Source of the DNA: Gilliamella intestini
Lineage (GTDB): Bacteria; Pseudomonadota; Gammaproteobacteria; Enterobacterales; Orbaceae
Direction of reading: 5' to 3'
Assembly: GCF_900094935.1 (NCBI RefSeq)
Contig: NZ_FMBA01000017.1
Location: 1-46,703, forward strand
DNA: 46,703 nt
Under the pieces are notes generated by a model. It saw only the letters and a list, made by a program, of their open reading frames with translations, did no database searches and was not told the DNA's origin. This document shows, one piece after another, positions 7,202-17,688 of this stretch. Numbering within the stretch: the stretch's first letter is position 1; each line of letters starts with the position of its first letter. The position numbers and the translations under genes are program-made.

Positions 7202-7570
7202 ATGATAAAAGTGGAAAATTTAATAGGATTATCCATAACGCAGTTTTTCTGTAAAAAATTTGATTTCAATACTACAGGTTATATTGAAATAGTAGTGCAA
7301 ATATCTAACTATTATTTACAAATTACTGTGAATGATGATAACGATGAACTTATCGTTCACATTCCTTCCCTAATAGAAACTAACCAATATTTTATTCCAG
7401 ATTGGGCAAATAATTTTACAAATAAATCCCTTATGCAACTTTGGCGCATTGAAAATGAAAAAGGATATTCTGATTTACTCTGTCTAGGTATTGATGAAGT
7501 AATACCTAGTATCGTTTTTTCTTCTTTAGCTTCTGAAATAAAAGTCGGATTAGTCAATTATGGGAAATAA
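7202..7570 (+). CDS. Putative immunity protein, 122 aa
   Basis: I chose the ATG at 7202 (MIKVENLIGLSI) over a GTG at 7175, because the GTG lies inside the remnant-3 tail and would add a nine-residue basic leader. The product is a small soluble, beta-strand-rich protein ending GLVNYGK. Its size and its place after a toxin tail match an immunity protein. No family is recognised. It is the last convincing accessory gene before the conserved chromosome. Confidence 0.5.
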   Translation: MIKVENLIGLSITQFFCKKFDFNTTGYIEIVVQISNYYLQITVNDDNDELIVHIPSLIETNQYFIPDWANNFTNKSLMQLWRIENEKGYSDLLCLGIDEVIPSIVFSSLASEIKVGLVNYGK

Positions 7571-7670
7571 CAAGAAAATAAATGATAAAAAACCGCAGCC
7601 AAATAAATTGAAAATATTCCCTACCACAATAAATCAAGGTATTATGTCTAAAATAAAATCTACCTCATAG
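7560..7670 (+). CDS. Possible small basic peptide, 36 aa
   Basis: An ATG at 7560 overlaps the end of the preceding gene by 11 bp and opens a 36-codon frame rich in Lys and Asn, stopping at 7668-7670. The overlap would allow translational coupling. The peptide has no recognisable motif and may be only the decayed edge of the accessory region. Confidence 0.2.
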   Translation: MGNNKKINDKKPQPNKLKIFPTTINQGIMSKIKSTS

Positions 7671-7680
7671 AGTTATTTTT

Positions 7681-9588
7681 GTGGAACAATTGTCATCTCA
7701 TCATGGCGTTATGTCATCAATTACTGCTTTTTTACCTGATTACTTAATTCAACATTACCCACTCATTATTGTTTGCTCACTGTTATTTATCGCTATTTTG
7801 TTATTTTCATTCAGCAAATTAAGAATGGATATCATTGCCTTACTCACCATTACAGCTATCACCATTAGTGGCGTGTTAACACCATCGGAGGCATTAGCTG
7901 GCTTTAGTGATCCCAATATCATCTTAATTGCTTTATTATTTATTATTGGGGAAAGCTTAGTTAGAACCGGTATCTCGTACAAAATGAGCGAATATATCCT
8001 TAAAATAGCTGGCAAAAACGATATTTGTATTATTATCTATATCATGTTAGGCGCTGCATTACTCGGCTCAGTGATGAGTTCAACAGGAGTAGTTGCCATT
8101 TTCATCCCTGTTGCCATTAGCATTGCTAATCACACAGGCATACACGTTAAAAAATTAATGATGCCGCTTTGTATTGCAGCATTAATTAGTGGCATGATGA
8201 CACTAGTTGCAACGGCGCCAAACCTTGTTGTCAATAGTGAGCTAAATCACTTCAAATTAAAAGAGTTTAGTTTTTTTTCCATTACTCCAATTGGTTTAGG
8301 CGTATTAGCTGTTGGTGTAATTTATTGTATATTGACTCGAAATTGGTTACTTTCTACTGAGCAAGCCTCACCAACAAACACGCCACCAAAAAGACGAAAA
8401 ATAACCGATCTGATTCGAGACTATAAATTAATTGGCCGAGCACATCGAGCACAAATATTAGCAGGCTCTCCTTTTGTTGGCCGTACTATTGATGCATTAC
8501 ATTTACGCAGTGAACATGGTGTTAACGTTATTGGTATTGAACGTTGGCGTAAATTTCAAAAAGTCTTAATTCCTGTTAATGGCTCAACTGAGTTTCGAGA
8601 AAATGATATTTTGCTACTTGATATGTCGCACTCCGAAGCCGATTACCGCACTTTTTTAACTACCAATAACCTTGAGCCCAAAGTTTTACGAGGCGAATAT
8701 TTTTCTGAACAAGTTAAAGAAGTCGGCATGGCCGAAGTTGCCCTACTTCCTGAATCAACACTTTGCGGTAAAACTCTAAACGAAATTGATTTTAGAGGGA
8801 AATACTTTCTAACCGTTATCGGAATTTGGCGCAATCACGCACCAGTTGAAACCAACAACTTATTCCAAGAACGATTAGAAATGAGCGACACATTATTAGT
8901 CTGTGGTGACTGGGGCTCGATTCAAAAGTTACAAACTCGCACCAATGATTTTGTGGTATTAGACTATCCATCGGATATTGATGATATCGCACCGGCAAGT
9001 TCACAAGCACCAATGGCATTAATAAACTTAGCGATTATGATTACGTTAATGGTGACCGGCATTGTGCCCAATGTGGTTGCTGCGTTAATTGCCTGCCTAT
9101 TAATGGGCGCGACACGCTGTATTGATATGACCAATGCCTATAAATCCATACACTGGCCAACCTTAATATTAATTATCGGTATGATGCCATTTGCATTAGC
9201 ACTCAATAAAACGGGTGGTATTTCGCTCATATCAGCTTGGCTTGAAGTTCATCTACGCAGCTTTGGTCCATACATGGTGCTAACATTTATTTTCTTACTC
9301 TGCTCAACTGTCGGATTATTCATATCCAACACCGCAACCGCAATCTTAATTGCACCTATCGCCATTGATTTAGCATTAAAATTTGGTTATTCACCCCATC
9401 CTTTTGCCATGACAGTTGCCATTGCTACATCGGCATCATTTATTACACCAGTATCATCGCCAATTAAAACTATGGTCGTTGCGCCTGGTGGGTATAGTTT
9501 TGGAGATTTTGTCAAAATTGGCGTGCCGTTAACGTTTTTAGTAATGGCAGTAAATATTGCTTTAGTACCGGTGTTTTTTCCGTTTTAA
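7681..9588 (+). CDS. yfbS: SLC13-type permease with two RCK-C domains (YfbS-like)
   Basis: This 635-residue inner-membrane protein is an SLC13/DASS-type anion or cation-coupled transporter. Residues 25-225 hold the first membrane half (SSTGVVAIFIPV and SGMMTLVATAPNLVVNSEL), 245-425 hold two cytoplasmic TrkA-C/RCK-C regulatory domains, and 440-635 hold the second membrane half (STVGLFISNTATAILIAP, TPVSSPIKTMVVAPGGYSFG). The motifs match E. coli YfbS closely. The substrate is unknown for the family. The start may be the GTG at 7681 or the ATG at 7711; neither has a convincing SD. Confidence 0.85.
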   Translation: MEQLSSHHGVMSSITAFLPDYLIQHYPLIIVCSLLFIAILLFSFSKLRMDIIALLTITAITISGVLTPSEALAGFSDPNIILIALLFIIGESLVRTGISYKMSEYILKIAGKNDICIIIYIMLGAALLGSVMSSTGVVAIFIPVAISIANHTGIHVKKLMMPLCIAALISGMMTLVATAPNLVVNSELNHFKLKEFSFFSITPIGLGVLAVGVIYCILTRNWLLSTEQASPTNTPPKRRKITDLIRDYKLIGRAHRAQILAGSPFVGRTIDALHLRSEHGVNVIGIERWRKFQKVLIPVNGSTEFRENDILLLDMSHSEADYRTFLTTNNLEPKVLRGEYFSEQVKEVGMAEVALLPESTLCGKTLNEIDFRGKYFLTVIGIWRNHAPVETNNLFQERLEMSDTLLVCGDWGSIQKLQTRTNDFVVLDYPSDIDDIAPASSQAPMALINLAIMITLMVTGIVPNVVAALIACLLMGATRCIDMTNAYKSIHWPTLILIIGMMPFALALNKTGGISLISAWLEVHLRSFGPYMVLTFIFLLCSTVGLFISNTATAILIAPIAIDLALKFGYSPHPFAMTVAIATSASFITPVSSPIKTMVVAPGGYSFGDFVKIGVPLTFLVMAVNIALVPVFFPF

Positions 9589-9668
9589 AGCCTAATTATG
9601 GTAATGATTGAAAATAATCCTAATAGACAAACATATTTTATTAAATTGAGAAATAGGAGAATTAAAAA

Positions 9669-10064
9669 ATGATGGATGTTTTACAAGATATTATAGGACG
9701 TGCATTTTTTGTTACATTAATTGCCGTATTGTTGATTTTCGTAGGCTTATTTATTCAATTGCTAAGTAACGTAATTATAAAGCAAGTAAAACTTGCAGTT
9801 TTTGCTACATTAATTATCGGATTGTTGACTTTTGTAGGCTTATTTATTCAATTGCTATGTAACGTAATTATAAAGCAAGTAAAATCAGATAAAATAAGTG
9901 ATAAAATATTGATGAAACACTATAATATGTTAAAAAAATACAAAGATAATGTTTTTTTTGCATTTTTGTGCTACGGCATTCTTTATAGGTATGGTATGAA
10001 ATTAAATCAAAAAGCTTTTGATGTTTATAAACAATGCATGATTAAACGTAATTTACCTTTATAA
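9669..10064 (+). CDS. Small membrane protein with internally duplicated TM segment
   Basis: This 131-residue protein has a good SD (AGGAG, eight bases before the ATG). Two nearly identical 31-residue units (roughly residues 11-41 and 42-72) each contain a hydrophobic helix FVGLFIQLL and end in NVIIKQVK. A soluble Lys-rich stretch and a Tyr-rich tail follow. I do not recognise the family. After its stop at 10062 the same frame stays open to 10259, so the present C-terminus may be a recent truncation. The function is unknown. Confidence 0.6.
   Translation: MMDVLQDIIGRAFFVTLIAVLLIFVGLFIQLLSNVIIKQVKLAVFATLIIGLLTFVGLFIQLLCNVIIKQVKSDKISDKILMKHYNMLKKYKDNVFFAFLCYGILYRYGMKLNQKAFDVYKQCMIKRNLPL
9701..9886 (+). 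repeat. Tandem duplication, 93-bp unit, within the small membrane protein gene
   Basis: Unit 1 (9701-9793) and unit 2 (9794-9886) are highly similar, with long identical runs around GTAGGCTTATTTATTCAATT and GTAACGTAATTATAAAGCAA. The period is a multiple of three, so the frame is kept and one transmembrane helix is doubled. Confidence 0.9.
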
Positions 10065-10259
10065 TTTTCACTCATCAATTTAAACTATAATGATGACAAT
10101 ATCGCTATTCTGATTAGTGTATCAATTATAGTTTGTTTTTGTTTGATAAAAACACCTCATGAAAACTTCAATAAAATCAAAATACTTCCTGACCGATTTT
10201 TTGCTAAAAAACAAACCGCCAAAGATAAAATAGCCTCTTTTTTGATTAAAGATTCTTAA
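10065..10259 (+). pseudogene. In-frame continuation after the small membrane protein stop
   Basis: The frame of the gene at 9669-10064 remains open for 64 codons after its TAA. It encodes another hydrophobic segment (DDNIAILISVSIIVCFCLIK), then a basic tail ending IASFLIKDS and a stop at 10257-10259. There is no ATG in this frame. It may be the former C-terminus of the upstream gene cut off by a nonsense mutation, or chance. The rest of the stretch to fmt holds only a possible -10 box for fmt. Confidence 0.3.
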
Positions 10260-10311
10260 TTAAGTTTCGGGTATAATTGAGGTTATTTTTCGATTATGGA
10301 TACGAATACTT

Positions 10312-11274
10312 ATGCCTAATGTCACTAAACCTTTAAATATCATTTTTGCTGGTACGCCCGATTTTGCTGCTACTCATTTAAAGGCGCTTGTTGGTTCGGA
10401 ACATAATGTGATTGCCGTTTTTACGCAACCCGATCGCCCTGCAGGTCGTGGTAATAAATTAACAGCAAGCCCAGTTAAGCAACTTGCAATCGAGTACAAT
10501 TTGCCCGTTTATCAACCTGCCACACTAAAAAAAGAAGAGAATCAAAAGATCATTGCCGATCTCAATGCCGATATTATGATTGTGGTTGCTTATGGACTGA
10601 TTTTGCCACAAGCAGTATTAGATATGCCTAAACTGGGTTGTTTAAATGTGCATGGTTCGTTATTACCTCGTTGGCGTGGTGCAGCGCCAATTCAACGTGC
10701 ATGTTGGGCAGGTGATGAGCAAACAGGCATTACCATTATGCAGATGGATGCATGGCTTGATACGGGCGATATGCTATATAAGCTGACCTGCCCAATTGAG
10801 CAGACCGATACTAGCGCATCGTTATATGAAAAACTGGCAAAATTAGGACCGCAAGCGTTGCTTGATACGTTGACATTACTCACTGAACAAAAAATCCAAC
10901 CCGAAAAGCAAGATCCATCACAAGCAACTTATGCCGAAAAATTATCAAAGCAAGAAGCTAAACTTGATTGGAATTTGCCTGCAGTGCAACTTGAGCGTTG
11001 CGTTCGGGCTTTTAATCCATGGCCAGTGAGTTATTTTGAGGTTAATGGTGAGCCTGTAAAAGTATGGCAAGCCCATGTGGTAAAAATGGATTCAAAACAG
11101 CCGGCTGGCACAATTTTGCAAGCCGATAAAAATGGTATTTGTATTGCAACCAGCAATGGCGCATTGAATATGACACTTTTACAACCTGCAGGCAAAAAAC
11201 CGATGCCTGCTCAAGATTTGTTAAACTCACGCAAGGCTTGGTTTACGGTCGGTGAAAAATTAAATACACGTTAA
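10312..11274 (+). CDS. fmt: Methionyl-tRNA formyltransferase
   Basis: This cytoplasmic enzyme transfers a formyl group from 10-formyltetrahydrofolate to methionyl-initiator tRNA. The 320-residue length is typical. The N-terminal catalytic domain shows [11 protein letters not shown] near residue 10 and the [19 protein letters not shown] signature with catalytic Asn, His and downstream Asp (LDTGDML). The C-terminal tRNA-binding OB-like domain follows from about residue 205. In most gammaproteobacteria it sits between def and rsmB; here both partners are absent and the next gene is convergent tehB. A TATAAT at 10272-10277 is a possible own promoter. Confidence 0.97.
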   Translation: MPNVTKPLNIIFAGTPDFAATHLKALVGSEHNVIAVFTQPDRPAGRGNKLTASPVKQLAIEYNLPVYQPATLKKEENQKIIADLNADIMIVVAYGLILPQAVLDMPKLGCLNVHGSLLPRWRGAAPIQRACWAGDEQTGITIMQMDAWLDTGDMLYKLTCPIEQTDTSASLYEKLAKLGPQALLDTLTLLTEQKIQPEKQDPSQATYAEKLSKQEAKLDWNLPAVQLERCVRAFNPWPVSYFEVNGEPVKVWQAHVVKMDSKQPAGTILQADKNGICIATSNGALNMTLLQPAGKKPMPAQDLLNSRKAWFTVGEKLNTR

Positions 11275-11289
11275 TCGATCAATGTATAA

Positions 11290-11316
11290 AATTACAGGAT
11301 GCTATATCCTGTAATT
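11290..11316. terminator. Bidirectional hairpin between fmt and tehB
   Basis: An 11-bp perfect stem (AATTACAGGAT / ATCCTGTAATT) with a five-base loop sits between the two convergent genes. A T-rich run follows on the plus side (TGTTATCGTTTTTT) and TTTATACATTG on the minus side. It ends one base before the tehB stop codon. Confidence 0.8.
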
Positions 11317-11317
11317 G

Positions 11318-12178
11318 TTATCGTTTTTTAGCCAATAAGGTTGCAAACCTTAATTTGATTCTGTTTCCATGTATATCCGTTTTATGCAATTGTCCAACAT
11401 CCTCATTATATTTTAGTATTTCCCAATCTTGGTAATATTGGTGCAACTCGTTTTCTTTAAAAGTAAATGAAAACCCAACAGAGCAAGGGTAATCAGGCGT
11501 AGACATGGCGCTGACAATTAAATTATATCCTCCTGATTTGGTCATTTTTTGCATATTATTAATAATAGCAGGAATTCTTTCGGGTTGTAAAAACATCATA
11601 ACAACGGTCGAAAGGATAAAATCATATTCGCCCTGTAAATTTGCTTGATTGATATCATAAACCATTGTATTAATATGCTTAAGGTTATCATCATTAATGA
11701 TTTTTTGTAAATTTCCAATACTGAGTTCTGATTTATCAACAGCGGTAACATCAAAGCCTTGTAACTGCAAATAGAGTGAGTTGCGACCTGAACCGCAACC
11801 TAAATCTAATGCCTTTCCTGCTTGGATAATCTTTGTTGCGCTAAGTACCTCGGAGTGGGTTTTGGTCATTTGGTATTTTTTTTGGGTATAATCCTCAGGC
11901 AAACAATAAAAAGCTAGCTGACACTGTAAGTCATCAGATATTTCGACAATGCGGTGCCATTGCTGTGGCAATATGAATGGTGGTTGCTGCTGAGTATCAA
12001 AACAATGCTTAGTGATCACTTCGCCTTGTTCGGTTAACATTTCAAAACCAACACTTCCTTTTAAAATTTGTAACTTTGCCCATGTACCAATTTGGGTATT
12101 ATGCTTTTGACGCAACAACGCAGGTAATGTATCAGCATTCCAAATAGGCAATGTTTTGTAACAAACTAAATTATTCAA
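11318..12178 (-). CDS. tehB: TehB-type SAM-dependent methyltransferase with N-terminal DUF1971 domain
   Basis: The 286-residue protein has the two-domain form known from Haemophilus TehB. Residues 1-90 are a DUF1971 cupin-like domain (YKTLPIWNADTLPALLRQKHNT). Residues 95-286 are a class I SAM methyltransferase with motif I ALDLGCGSGRNSLYL and acidic residue AVDKSE. TehB detoxifies tellurite and other oxyanions by methylation. The start codon is TTG, fixed by a strong AGGAGG seven bases upstream and by match to family N-termini. It runs convergent to fmt and divergent from fabI. Confidence 0.93.
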   Translation of the reverse strand: MNNLVCYKTLPIWNADTLPALLRQKHNTQIGTWAKLQILKGSVGFEMLTEQGEVITKHCFDTQQQPPFILPQQWHRIVEISDDLQCQLAFYCLPEDYTQKKYQMTKTHSEVLSATKIIQAGKALDLGCGSGRNSLYLQLQGFDVTAVDKSELSIGNLQKIINDDNLKHINTMVYDINQANLQGEYDFILSTVVMMFLQPERIPAIINNMQKMTKSGGYNLIVSAMSTPDYPCSVGFSFTFKENELHQYYQDWEILKYNEDVGQLHKTDIHGNRIKLRFATLLAKKR

Positions 12179-12368
12179 ATTGATACCTCCTATAAAAAAA
12201 TAATAGTTGACTATTATAGTAGGATATTAATATGGTAAACAATCATTTATTTTAGACAATAAAATAAAAACCTATCAACGAAAATAAATTTATAGTAGCG
12301 AAGTTGGCTTGATCAACATATAATCGTCACCATCCTAGACTATATAGTGAAAATTAGAGGAATAATTT

Positions 12369-13157
12369 ATGGGATTTTTAACAGGTAAACGTATACTCGT
12401 TACTGGTGTTGCAAGTAATCGTTCAATTGCTTACGGTATTGCACAAGCAATGCATCGTGAAGGCGCTGAACTCGCTTTTACTTACCAAAATGATAAATTA
12501 AAAACACGCGTTGAAGAGTTTGCCGCTGATTTTGGTTCTAAAATCGTTTTACCTTGCGATGTTGCTCATGATGAAAGCATCTCTGAACTATTTTCTGAAC
12601 TTGCAAAAACTTGGGATAAATTTGATGGTTTTGTTCATGCTATTGCTTTCGCACCAGGTGATCAATTAGATGGCGATTATGTTAATGCTGTAACTCGCGA
12701 AGGTTTTTCAATTGCTCATGATATTAGCTCTTATAGCTTTGTGGCTATGGCTAAGGCATGTCGTTCAATGCTAAATCCAAATTCAGCATTAGTGACACTT
12801 TCTTATCTTGGTGCTGAGCGTGCAATTCCTAACTACAATGTAATGGGACTTGCTAAAGCCTCACTAGAAGCAAATGTGCGTTATATGGCAAATGCTATGG
12901 GTCCTCAGGGCGTTCGTGTTAATGCGATTTCTGCAGGTCCAATTCGTACACTTGCAGCATCTGGTATTAAAGATTTTAAAAAGATGTTATCTCACTGTGA
13001 ATCAGTAACACCAATCCGTCGTACTGTAACAATTGAAGATGTGGGTAATTCAGCAGCATTCTTATGTTCAAACCTTTCATCTGGTATTACTGGTGAAGTG
13101 ATTCATGTCGATGGTGGATTTAGCATTGCGGCAATGAATGAGTTAGAACTTAAATAA
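12369..13157 (+). CDS. fabI: Enoyl-[acyl-carrier-protein] reductase (NADH)
   Basis: FabI catalyses the last step of each fatty acid elongation cycle, reducing trans-2-enoyl-ACP with NADH as a cytoplasmic tetramer. The 262-residue length matches E. coli. The atypical SDR nucleotide site [13 protein letters not shown] lies at residues 13-25, and the catalytic pair Tyr156 and Lys163 lies in [10 protein letters not shown]. Thr in place of the canonical SDR pattern is normal for FabI. An SD (AGAGGAA) precedes the ATG. A strong terminator follows, so it forms a single-gene unit. Confidence 0.98.
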   Translation: MGFLTGKRILVTGVASNRSIAYGIAQAMHREGAELAFTYQNDKLKTRVEEFAADFGSKIVLPCDVAHDESISELFSELAKTWDKFDGFVHAIAFAPGDQLDGDYVNAVTREGFSIAHDISSYSFVAMAKACRSMLNPNSALVTLSYLGAERAIPNYNVMGLAKASLEANVRYMANAMGPQGVRVNAISAGPIRTLAASGIKDFKKMLSHCESVTPIRRTVTIEDVGNSAAFLCSNLSSGITGEVIHVDGGFSIAAMNELELK

Positions 13158-13176
13158 GCTGTTCTCAGTGTGTGTG

Positions 13177-13220
13177 AAAAAGGCGCTAAACCATAAATGT
13201 TTGCGCCTTTTTTATTTTAT
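13177..13220 (+). terminator. Rho-independent terminator after fabI
   Basis: The stem AAAAAGGCGC (13177-13186) pairs with GCGCCTTTTT (13203-13212). The loop is 16 bases and a T-rich tail follows. Confidence 0.9.
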
Positions 13221-13324
13221 TTTTTGGTAAGTTTTGAACAAAAATATAAAATTTAGAATACTTATACTCTTTTTTCCGTTAAAATCTAATGTAATTTGCT
13301 CAATAAAAGTTTGTTGGAGAAAAA

Positions 13325-13897
13325 ATGAAAATAGCAAAAAATACAGCGGTTAGTTTAGCATACCAAGTTCGCACTAAAGACGGTGTTTTAGTTGATGAAG
13401 CAACTACGGCAGCACCATTAGAATATTTACATGGTGCAGGTAACTTGCTACAAGATCTTGAGAACGCATTAGATGGTCACCAAGTTGGCGACAAATTTGG
13501 CGTTGAGCTAATTAATGCTTATGGGGATTTTAATGATGCTCTTGTACAAAATGTTCCGCGTGACGTTTTTGTTGGTGTAGATGAACTTGAAGTTGGTATG
13601 CGATTTTTTGCTGATACAGATCAAGGTTCTTTACCTGTTGAAATTACCGCTATTGATGGTGATACTGTAACCATCGATGGTAATCATATGTTAGCAGGCC
13701 AAGACTTACAATTTAACGTTGAAGTTTTAGCAATTCGTGAAGCAACAGAAGAAGAAATTGCACACGGCCATATTCATGGCGCTCACGGGCACGATCATGG
13801 GCACGGTGGTTGCGGTTGTGGCAATCATGATCATGAAGAAGACGATGAAGATCATGGTTGTTGTGGCGGTGATCATGGCGGATGTGGATGTCACTAG
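13325..13897 (+). CDS. slyD: FKBP-type peptidyl-prolyl isomerase and metallochaperone SlyD
   Basis: The 190-residue cytoplasmic protein has an FKBP domain at residues 1-70 and 130-145 around an inserted IF chaperone domain (about 70-128). The tail from residue 147 is packed with His, Cys, Gly and acidic residues (GHIHGAHGHDHGHGGCGCG). That tail binds nickel and other metals and supports hydrogenase or urease metal delivery in relatives. TTGGAG lies five bases before the ATG. A possible TTGAAC -35 lies near 13236. The hairpin just downstream makes it a single-gene unit. Confidence 0.97.
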   Translation: MKIAKNTAVSLAYQVRTKDGVLVDEATTAAPLEYLHGAGNLLQDLENALDGHQVGDKFGVELINAYGDFNDALVQNVPRDVFVGVDELEVGMRFFADTDQGSLPVEITAIDGDTVTIDGNHMLAGQDLQFNVEVLAIREATEEEIAHGHIHGAHGHDHGHGGCGCGNHDHEEDDEDHGCCGGDHGGCGCH

Positions 13898-13918
13898 TTT
13901 TATCACTAATTGATATTT

Positions 13919-13950
13919 AAAAGCGCTTTTATAGCGCTTTTTCTTTTTTT
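13919..13950 (+). terminator. Rho-independent terminator after slyD
   Basis: The stem AAAAGCGCT (13919-13927) pairs with AGCGCTTTT (13933-13941). The loop is five bases and the tail is CTTTTTTT. Confidence 0.92.
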
Positions 13951-14068
13951 GTAAAGTTGTGCAAAACGGTTTATTTTTTTGTGAAATAGCTCGAAATCTT
14001 TTATTTTTGGGGTTTAGTAAATTAATCGTTCATTCATAATTTACTTTTAATTACTAAATAAAAGTACA

Positions 14069-14740
14069 ATGTCCTTAGAATATCCTCAATTAATGCCCCG
14101 TGAAAAGCTATTAAAATTTGGTGTTGAAGCATTAAGTGACGCTGAACTATTGGCGCTATTTTTACGAACAGGTACTCGCAATTTACCTGTTTTGGAGTTA
14201 TCACAAAGTCTATTAAATGATTTTGGTTCTTTATATAATTTAATTAATGCAAGTCACGAAGATTTTTGCCAAAATCATGGCTTAGGTACCGCTAAATATA
14301 CGCAATTAAAAGCAGTTGTTGAGCTTTCATCTCGTTATTTGAAAGTGAAAATGACGCACGAAAATTCGCTTTCTTCACCGTCTGTAACGCATCACTATTT
14401 AGCTAGCCGTTTAGCCAATAAAGATCGTGAAATTTTTATGGTGATTTTTTTAGATAATCAGCATCATGTTATTTCGTCGGAAGAGATGTTTGTTGGCACC
14501 TATAATTGTGTAGAAGTCCACCCGCGTGAAGTTGCTAGACGCGCACTACAACATAATGCTGCCGCATTAATTTTAGCGCATAATCACCCTTCAGGCATGG
14601 CAGAACCGAGTCAAGCAGATCGCCATCTTACTCAAAAAATAGAAGAGGTTTGCGAATTAGTTGATATTAGAGTTATAGACCATATTGTTATCGGAAAAGG
14701 CGAATATGTCTCTTTTGCTGAGCGCGGATGGATTTTGTAG
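14069..14740 (+). CDS. radC: RadC-family JAB/MPN-domain protein
   Basis: This 223-residue protein has an N-terminal helix-hairpin-helix-like region (residues 1-95, LPREKLL-like opening [11 protein letters not shown]) and a C-terminal JAMM metalloprotease-like domain. The metal site motif is HNHPSG at 171-176 with Asp184, and a Glu upstream lies in SSEEMF. RadC was once linked to DNA repair; its actual biochemical role remains unsettled. It is normally beside coaBC and rpmBG, whereas here its neighbours are slyD and slyX. No clear SD precedes the ATG. Confidence 0.95.
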   Translation: MSLEYPQLMPREKLLKFGVEALSDAELLALFLRTGTRNLPVLELSQSLLNDFGSLYNLINASHEDFCQNHGLGTAKYTQLKAVVELSSRYLKVKMTHENSLSSPSVTHHYLASRLANKDREIFMVIFLDNQHHVISSEEMFVGTYNCVEVHPREVARRALQHNAAALILAHNHPSGMAEPSQADRHLTQKIEEVCELVDIRVIDHIVIGKGEYVSFAERGWIL

Positions 14741-14794
14741 TTGTTTTTACTTACAATGTAGCTTAACCAATTAAACTATATATGAATCTTTTTT

Positions 14795-14998
14795 ATGAAC
14801 CAACAATTAGAATTACTTGAAACCAAAGTGGCTTTTCAAGAAATCACCATTGAAGAACTTAATCAAATGGTAACCAATTTACAAGCTGATGTAAGTAGGC
14901 TGAAAGAACAATTAACGTTATTATCACAAAAATTACAAGCAACACAGCCATCAAATATTGCTAGCTTATCTGAAGAAACACCGCCACCTCATTATTAA
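14795..14998 (+). CDS. slyX: SlyX family coiled-coil protein
   Basis: This small 67-residue protein consists of one predicted coiled coil over residues 1-50 ([19 protein letters not shown] with heptad hydrophobics), followed by a short linker and the PPPHY end typical of SlyX. Its function is not established. In E. coli slyX lies beside slyD; here it is two genes away with radC between, so the local grouping is partly kept. It begins 54 bp after radC. Confidence 0.92.
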   Translation: MNQQLELLETKVAFQEITIEELNQMVTNLQADVSRLKEQLTLLSQKLQATQPSNIASLSEETPPPHY

Positions 14999-15148
14999 TA
15001 ACAGCTGTATGATGGCAATCAGCACTGCTATTTAATGGCTTTTTAATGATAAGTATTGCCTAAATAATAAAGAATTGATGATTGATTCCGAATTTAAGTA
15101 AGCTATCAATTTGTCATTAAAGTTAACAAGAATTAAATTAGACAATAA

Positions 15149-15171
15149 AAAACCGGCATAAAGCCGGTTTT
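15149..15171 (-). terminator. Terminator of the alpha (rplQ) operon
   Basis: Reading the minus strand, AAAACCGGC and GCCGGTTTT form a nine-bp stem with a five-base loop. TTATTG follows. It lies 20 bp past the rplQ stop and closes the ribosomal supercluster. Confidence 0.92.
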
Positions 15172-15190
15172 GATGCACAATGATTTAAAA

Positions 15191-15577
15191 CTATTCAGCT
15201 ACTGCTTCTGCTTCTACTGCAGGGCGATCAACTAATTCGATATAAGCCATTGGAGCATTATCTCCATCACGGAAACCACATTTTAAAATGCGTACATAAC
15301 CACCAGGGCGAGTAGCAAAACGTGGACCTAAATCTGAAAATAATTTTTTAACTGTATCTTTATCACGGATACGAGCAAAAGCCAGACGGCGATTAGCTAC
15401 GCTATCGCTTTTGGCTAGCGTAATTAACGGTTCAACAACACGACGCAACTCTTTTGCTTTAGGCAATGTAGTTTTGATGATTTCATGTTCAACAAGTGAA
15501 CTAGTCATGTTACGAAACATTGCTTGACGATGGCTGCTATTTCGGTTCAGTTGACGACCACTTTTACGATGGCGCAT
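15191..15577 (-). CDS. rplQ: Ribosomal protein L17
   Basis: This is the large-subunit protein near the peptide exit tunnel, 128 residues long. It begins [17 protein letters not shown], the L17 signature, and includes [21 protein letters not shown]. It is the last gene of the alpha operon, 29 bp after rpoA, with the operon terminator directly downstream. The C-terminal Ala/Glu-rich extension (VEAEAVAE) is within the normal range for gammaproteobacteria. Confidence 0.98.
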   Translation of the reverse strand: MRHRKSGRQLNRNSSHRQAMFRNMTSSLVEHEIIKTTLPKAKELRRVVEPLITLAKSDSVANRRLAFARIRDKDTVKKLFSDLGPRFATRPGGYVRILKCGFRDGDNAPMAYIELVDRPAVEAEAVAE

Positions 15578-15606
15578 AACTTTATCCTTCTTATATAAAT
15601 TTTATC

Positions 15607-16596
15607 TTAGTCTTCAACAATACTTGCTGGTGGCCAGTTCTCAAGACGCATGCCTAAAGATAAACCACGAGATGCGAGTACGTCCTTAATTTCAGTAAGT
15701 GATTTCTTACCAAGATTAGGGGTTTTAAGTAACTCAACTTCAGTACGTTGTACTAAATCACCAATATAATGAACTGCTTCTGCTTTTAAGCAATTAGCAG
15801 ACCGAACAGTTAATTCCAAATCATCTACTGGACGTAATAGAATTGGATCAAATTCCGGTTTATCTTCTTTCACTTCTGGTTGACGTACATCACGCAAATC
15901 AACGAAAGCTTCAAGTTGTTCAGCCAAAATAGTTGATGCACGACGAATAGACTCTTCTGGATCGATAGTACCATTGGTTTCCATATCGATAACGAGTTTA
16001 TCTAAATCTGTACGTTGTTCCACACGAGCCGCATCAACAGAATATGCAATGCGCTCTACAGGACTATAACATGCATCAACTAACAGACGACCAATTGGTC
16101 GTTCTTCATCTTCTGACTTAACGCGAGCAGAAGCAGGGACATAACCACGTCCTCGTTGTACACGAATACGCATACTAATTGAAGCATTGGCATCAGTAAG
16201 ATGACAAATCACTAAATCAGGATTAGCAATTTCAACATCACCATCATGAGTGATATCAGATGCAGTCACTGCACCAATGCCTGATTTATTTAAAGTCAGC
16301 ATAACATCATCTTTAGTATGTACGCGCACTGCTAATTTTTTCAAATTAAGCAGAATATCAAGTACATCTTCTTGGACGCCTTCTTTAGTACTATACTCAT
16401 GCAGAACACCGTCAATTTCAACTTCGGTTACTGCATATCCCGGCATAGATGATAATAAAATGCGGCGTAGTGCATTACCTAAAGTATGACCAAAACCTCG
16501 CTCAAGTGGCTCTAAAGTCACTTTAGCATGTGTTTGGCTGTATTGAACAACATCAACTAGGTGAGGTTTTAAAAACTCTGTTACAGAACCCTGCAT
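15607..16596 (-). CDS. rpoA: RNA polymerase alpha subunit
   Basis: The 329-residue protein is full length. The N-terminal dimerisation domain (residues 1-235) carries [22 protein letters not shown], which contacts beta and beta-prime. After a flexible linker, the C-terminal domain (about 250-329) has [15 protein letters not shown] and [20 protein letters not shown], which bind promoter UP elements and activators. It lies between rpsD and rplQ, 25 bp from rpsD, as in E. coli. Confidence 0.99.
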   Translation of the reverse strand: MQGSVTEFLKPHLVDVVQYSQTHAKVTLEPLERGFGHTLGNALRRILLSSMPGYAVTEVEIDGVLHEYSTKEGVQEDVLDILLNLKKLAVRVHTKDDVMLTLNKSGIGAVTASDITHDGDVEIANPDLVICHLTDANASISMRIRVQRGRGYVPASARVKSEDEERPIGRLLVDACYSPVERIAYSVDAARVEQRTDLDKLVIDMETNGTIDPEESIRRASTILAEQLEAFVDLRDVRQPEVKEDKPEFDPILLRPVDDLELTVRSANCLKAEAVHYIGDLVQRTEVELLKTPNLGKKSLTEIKDVLASRGLSLGMRLENWPPASIVED

Positions 16597-16621
16597 TATG
16601 TCCTCTCTTAAGTGCTAAACT

Positions 16622-17260
<639 letters not shown>

Positions 17261-17283
17261 CTAAACATTCAATGTTTAAAAAA

Positions 17284-17673
<390 letters not shown>

Positions 17674-17688
17674 TTAATTATACCTCAA

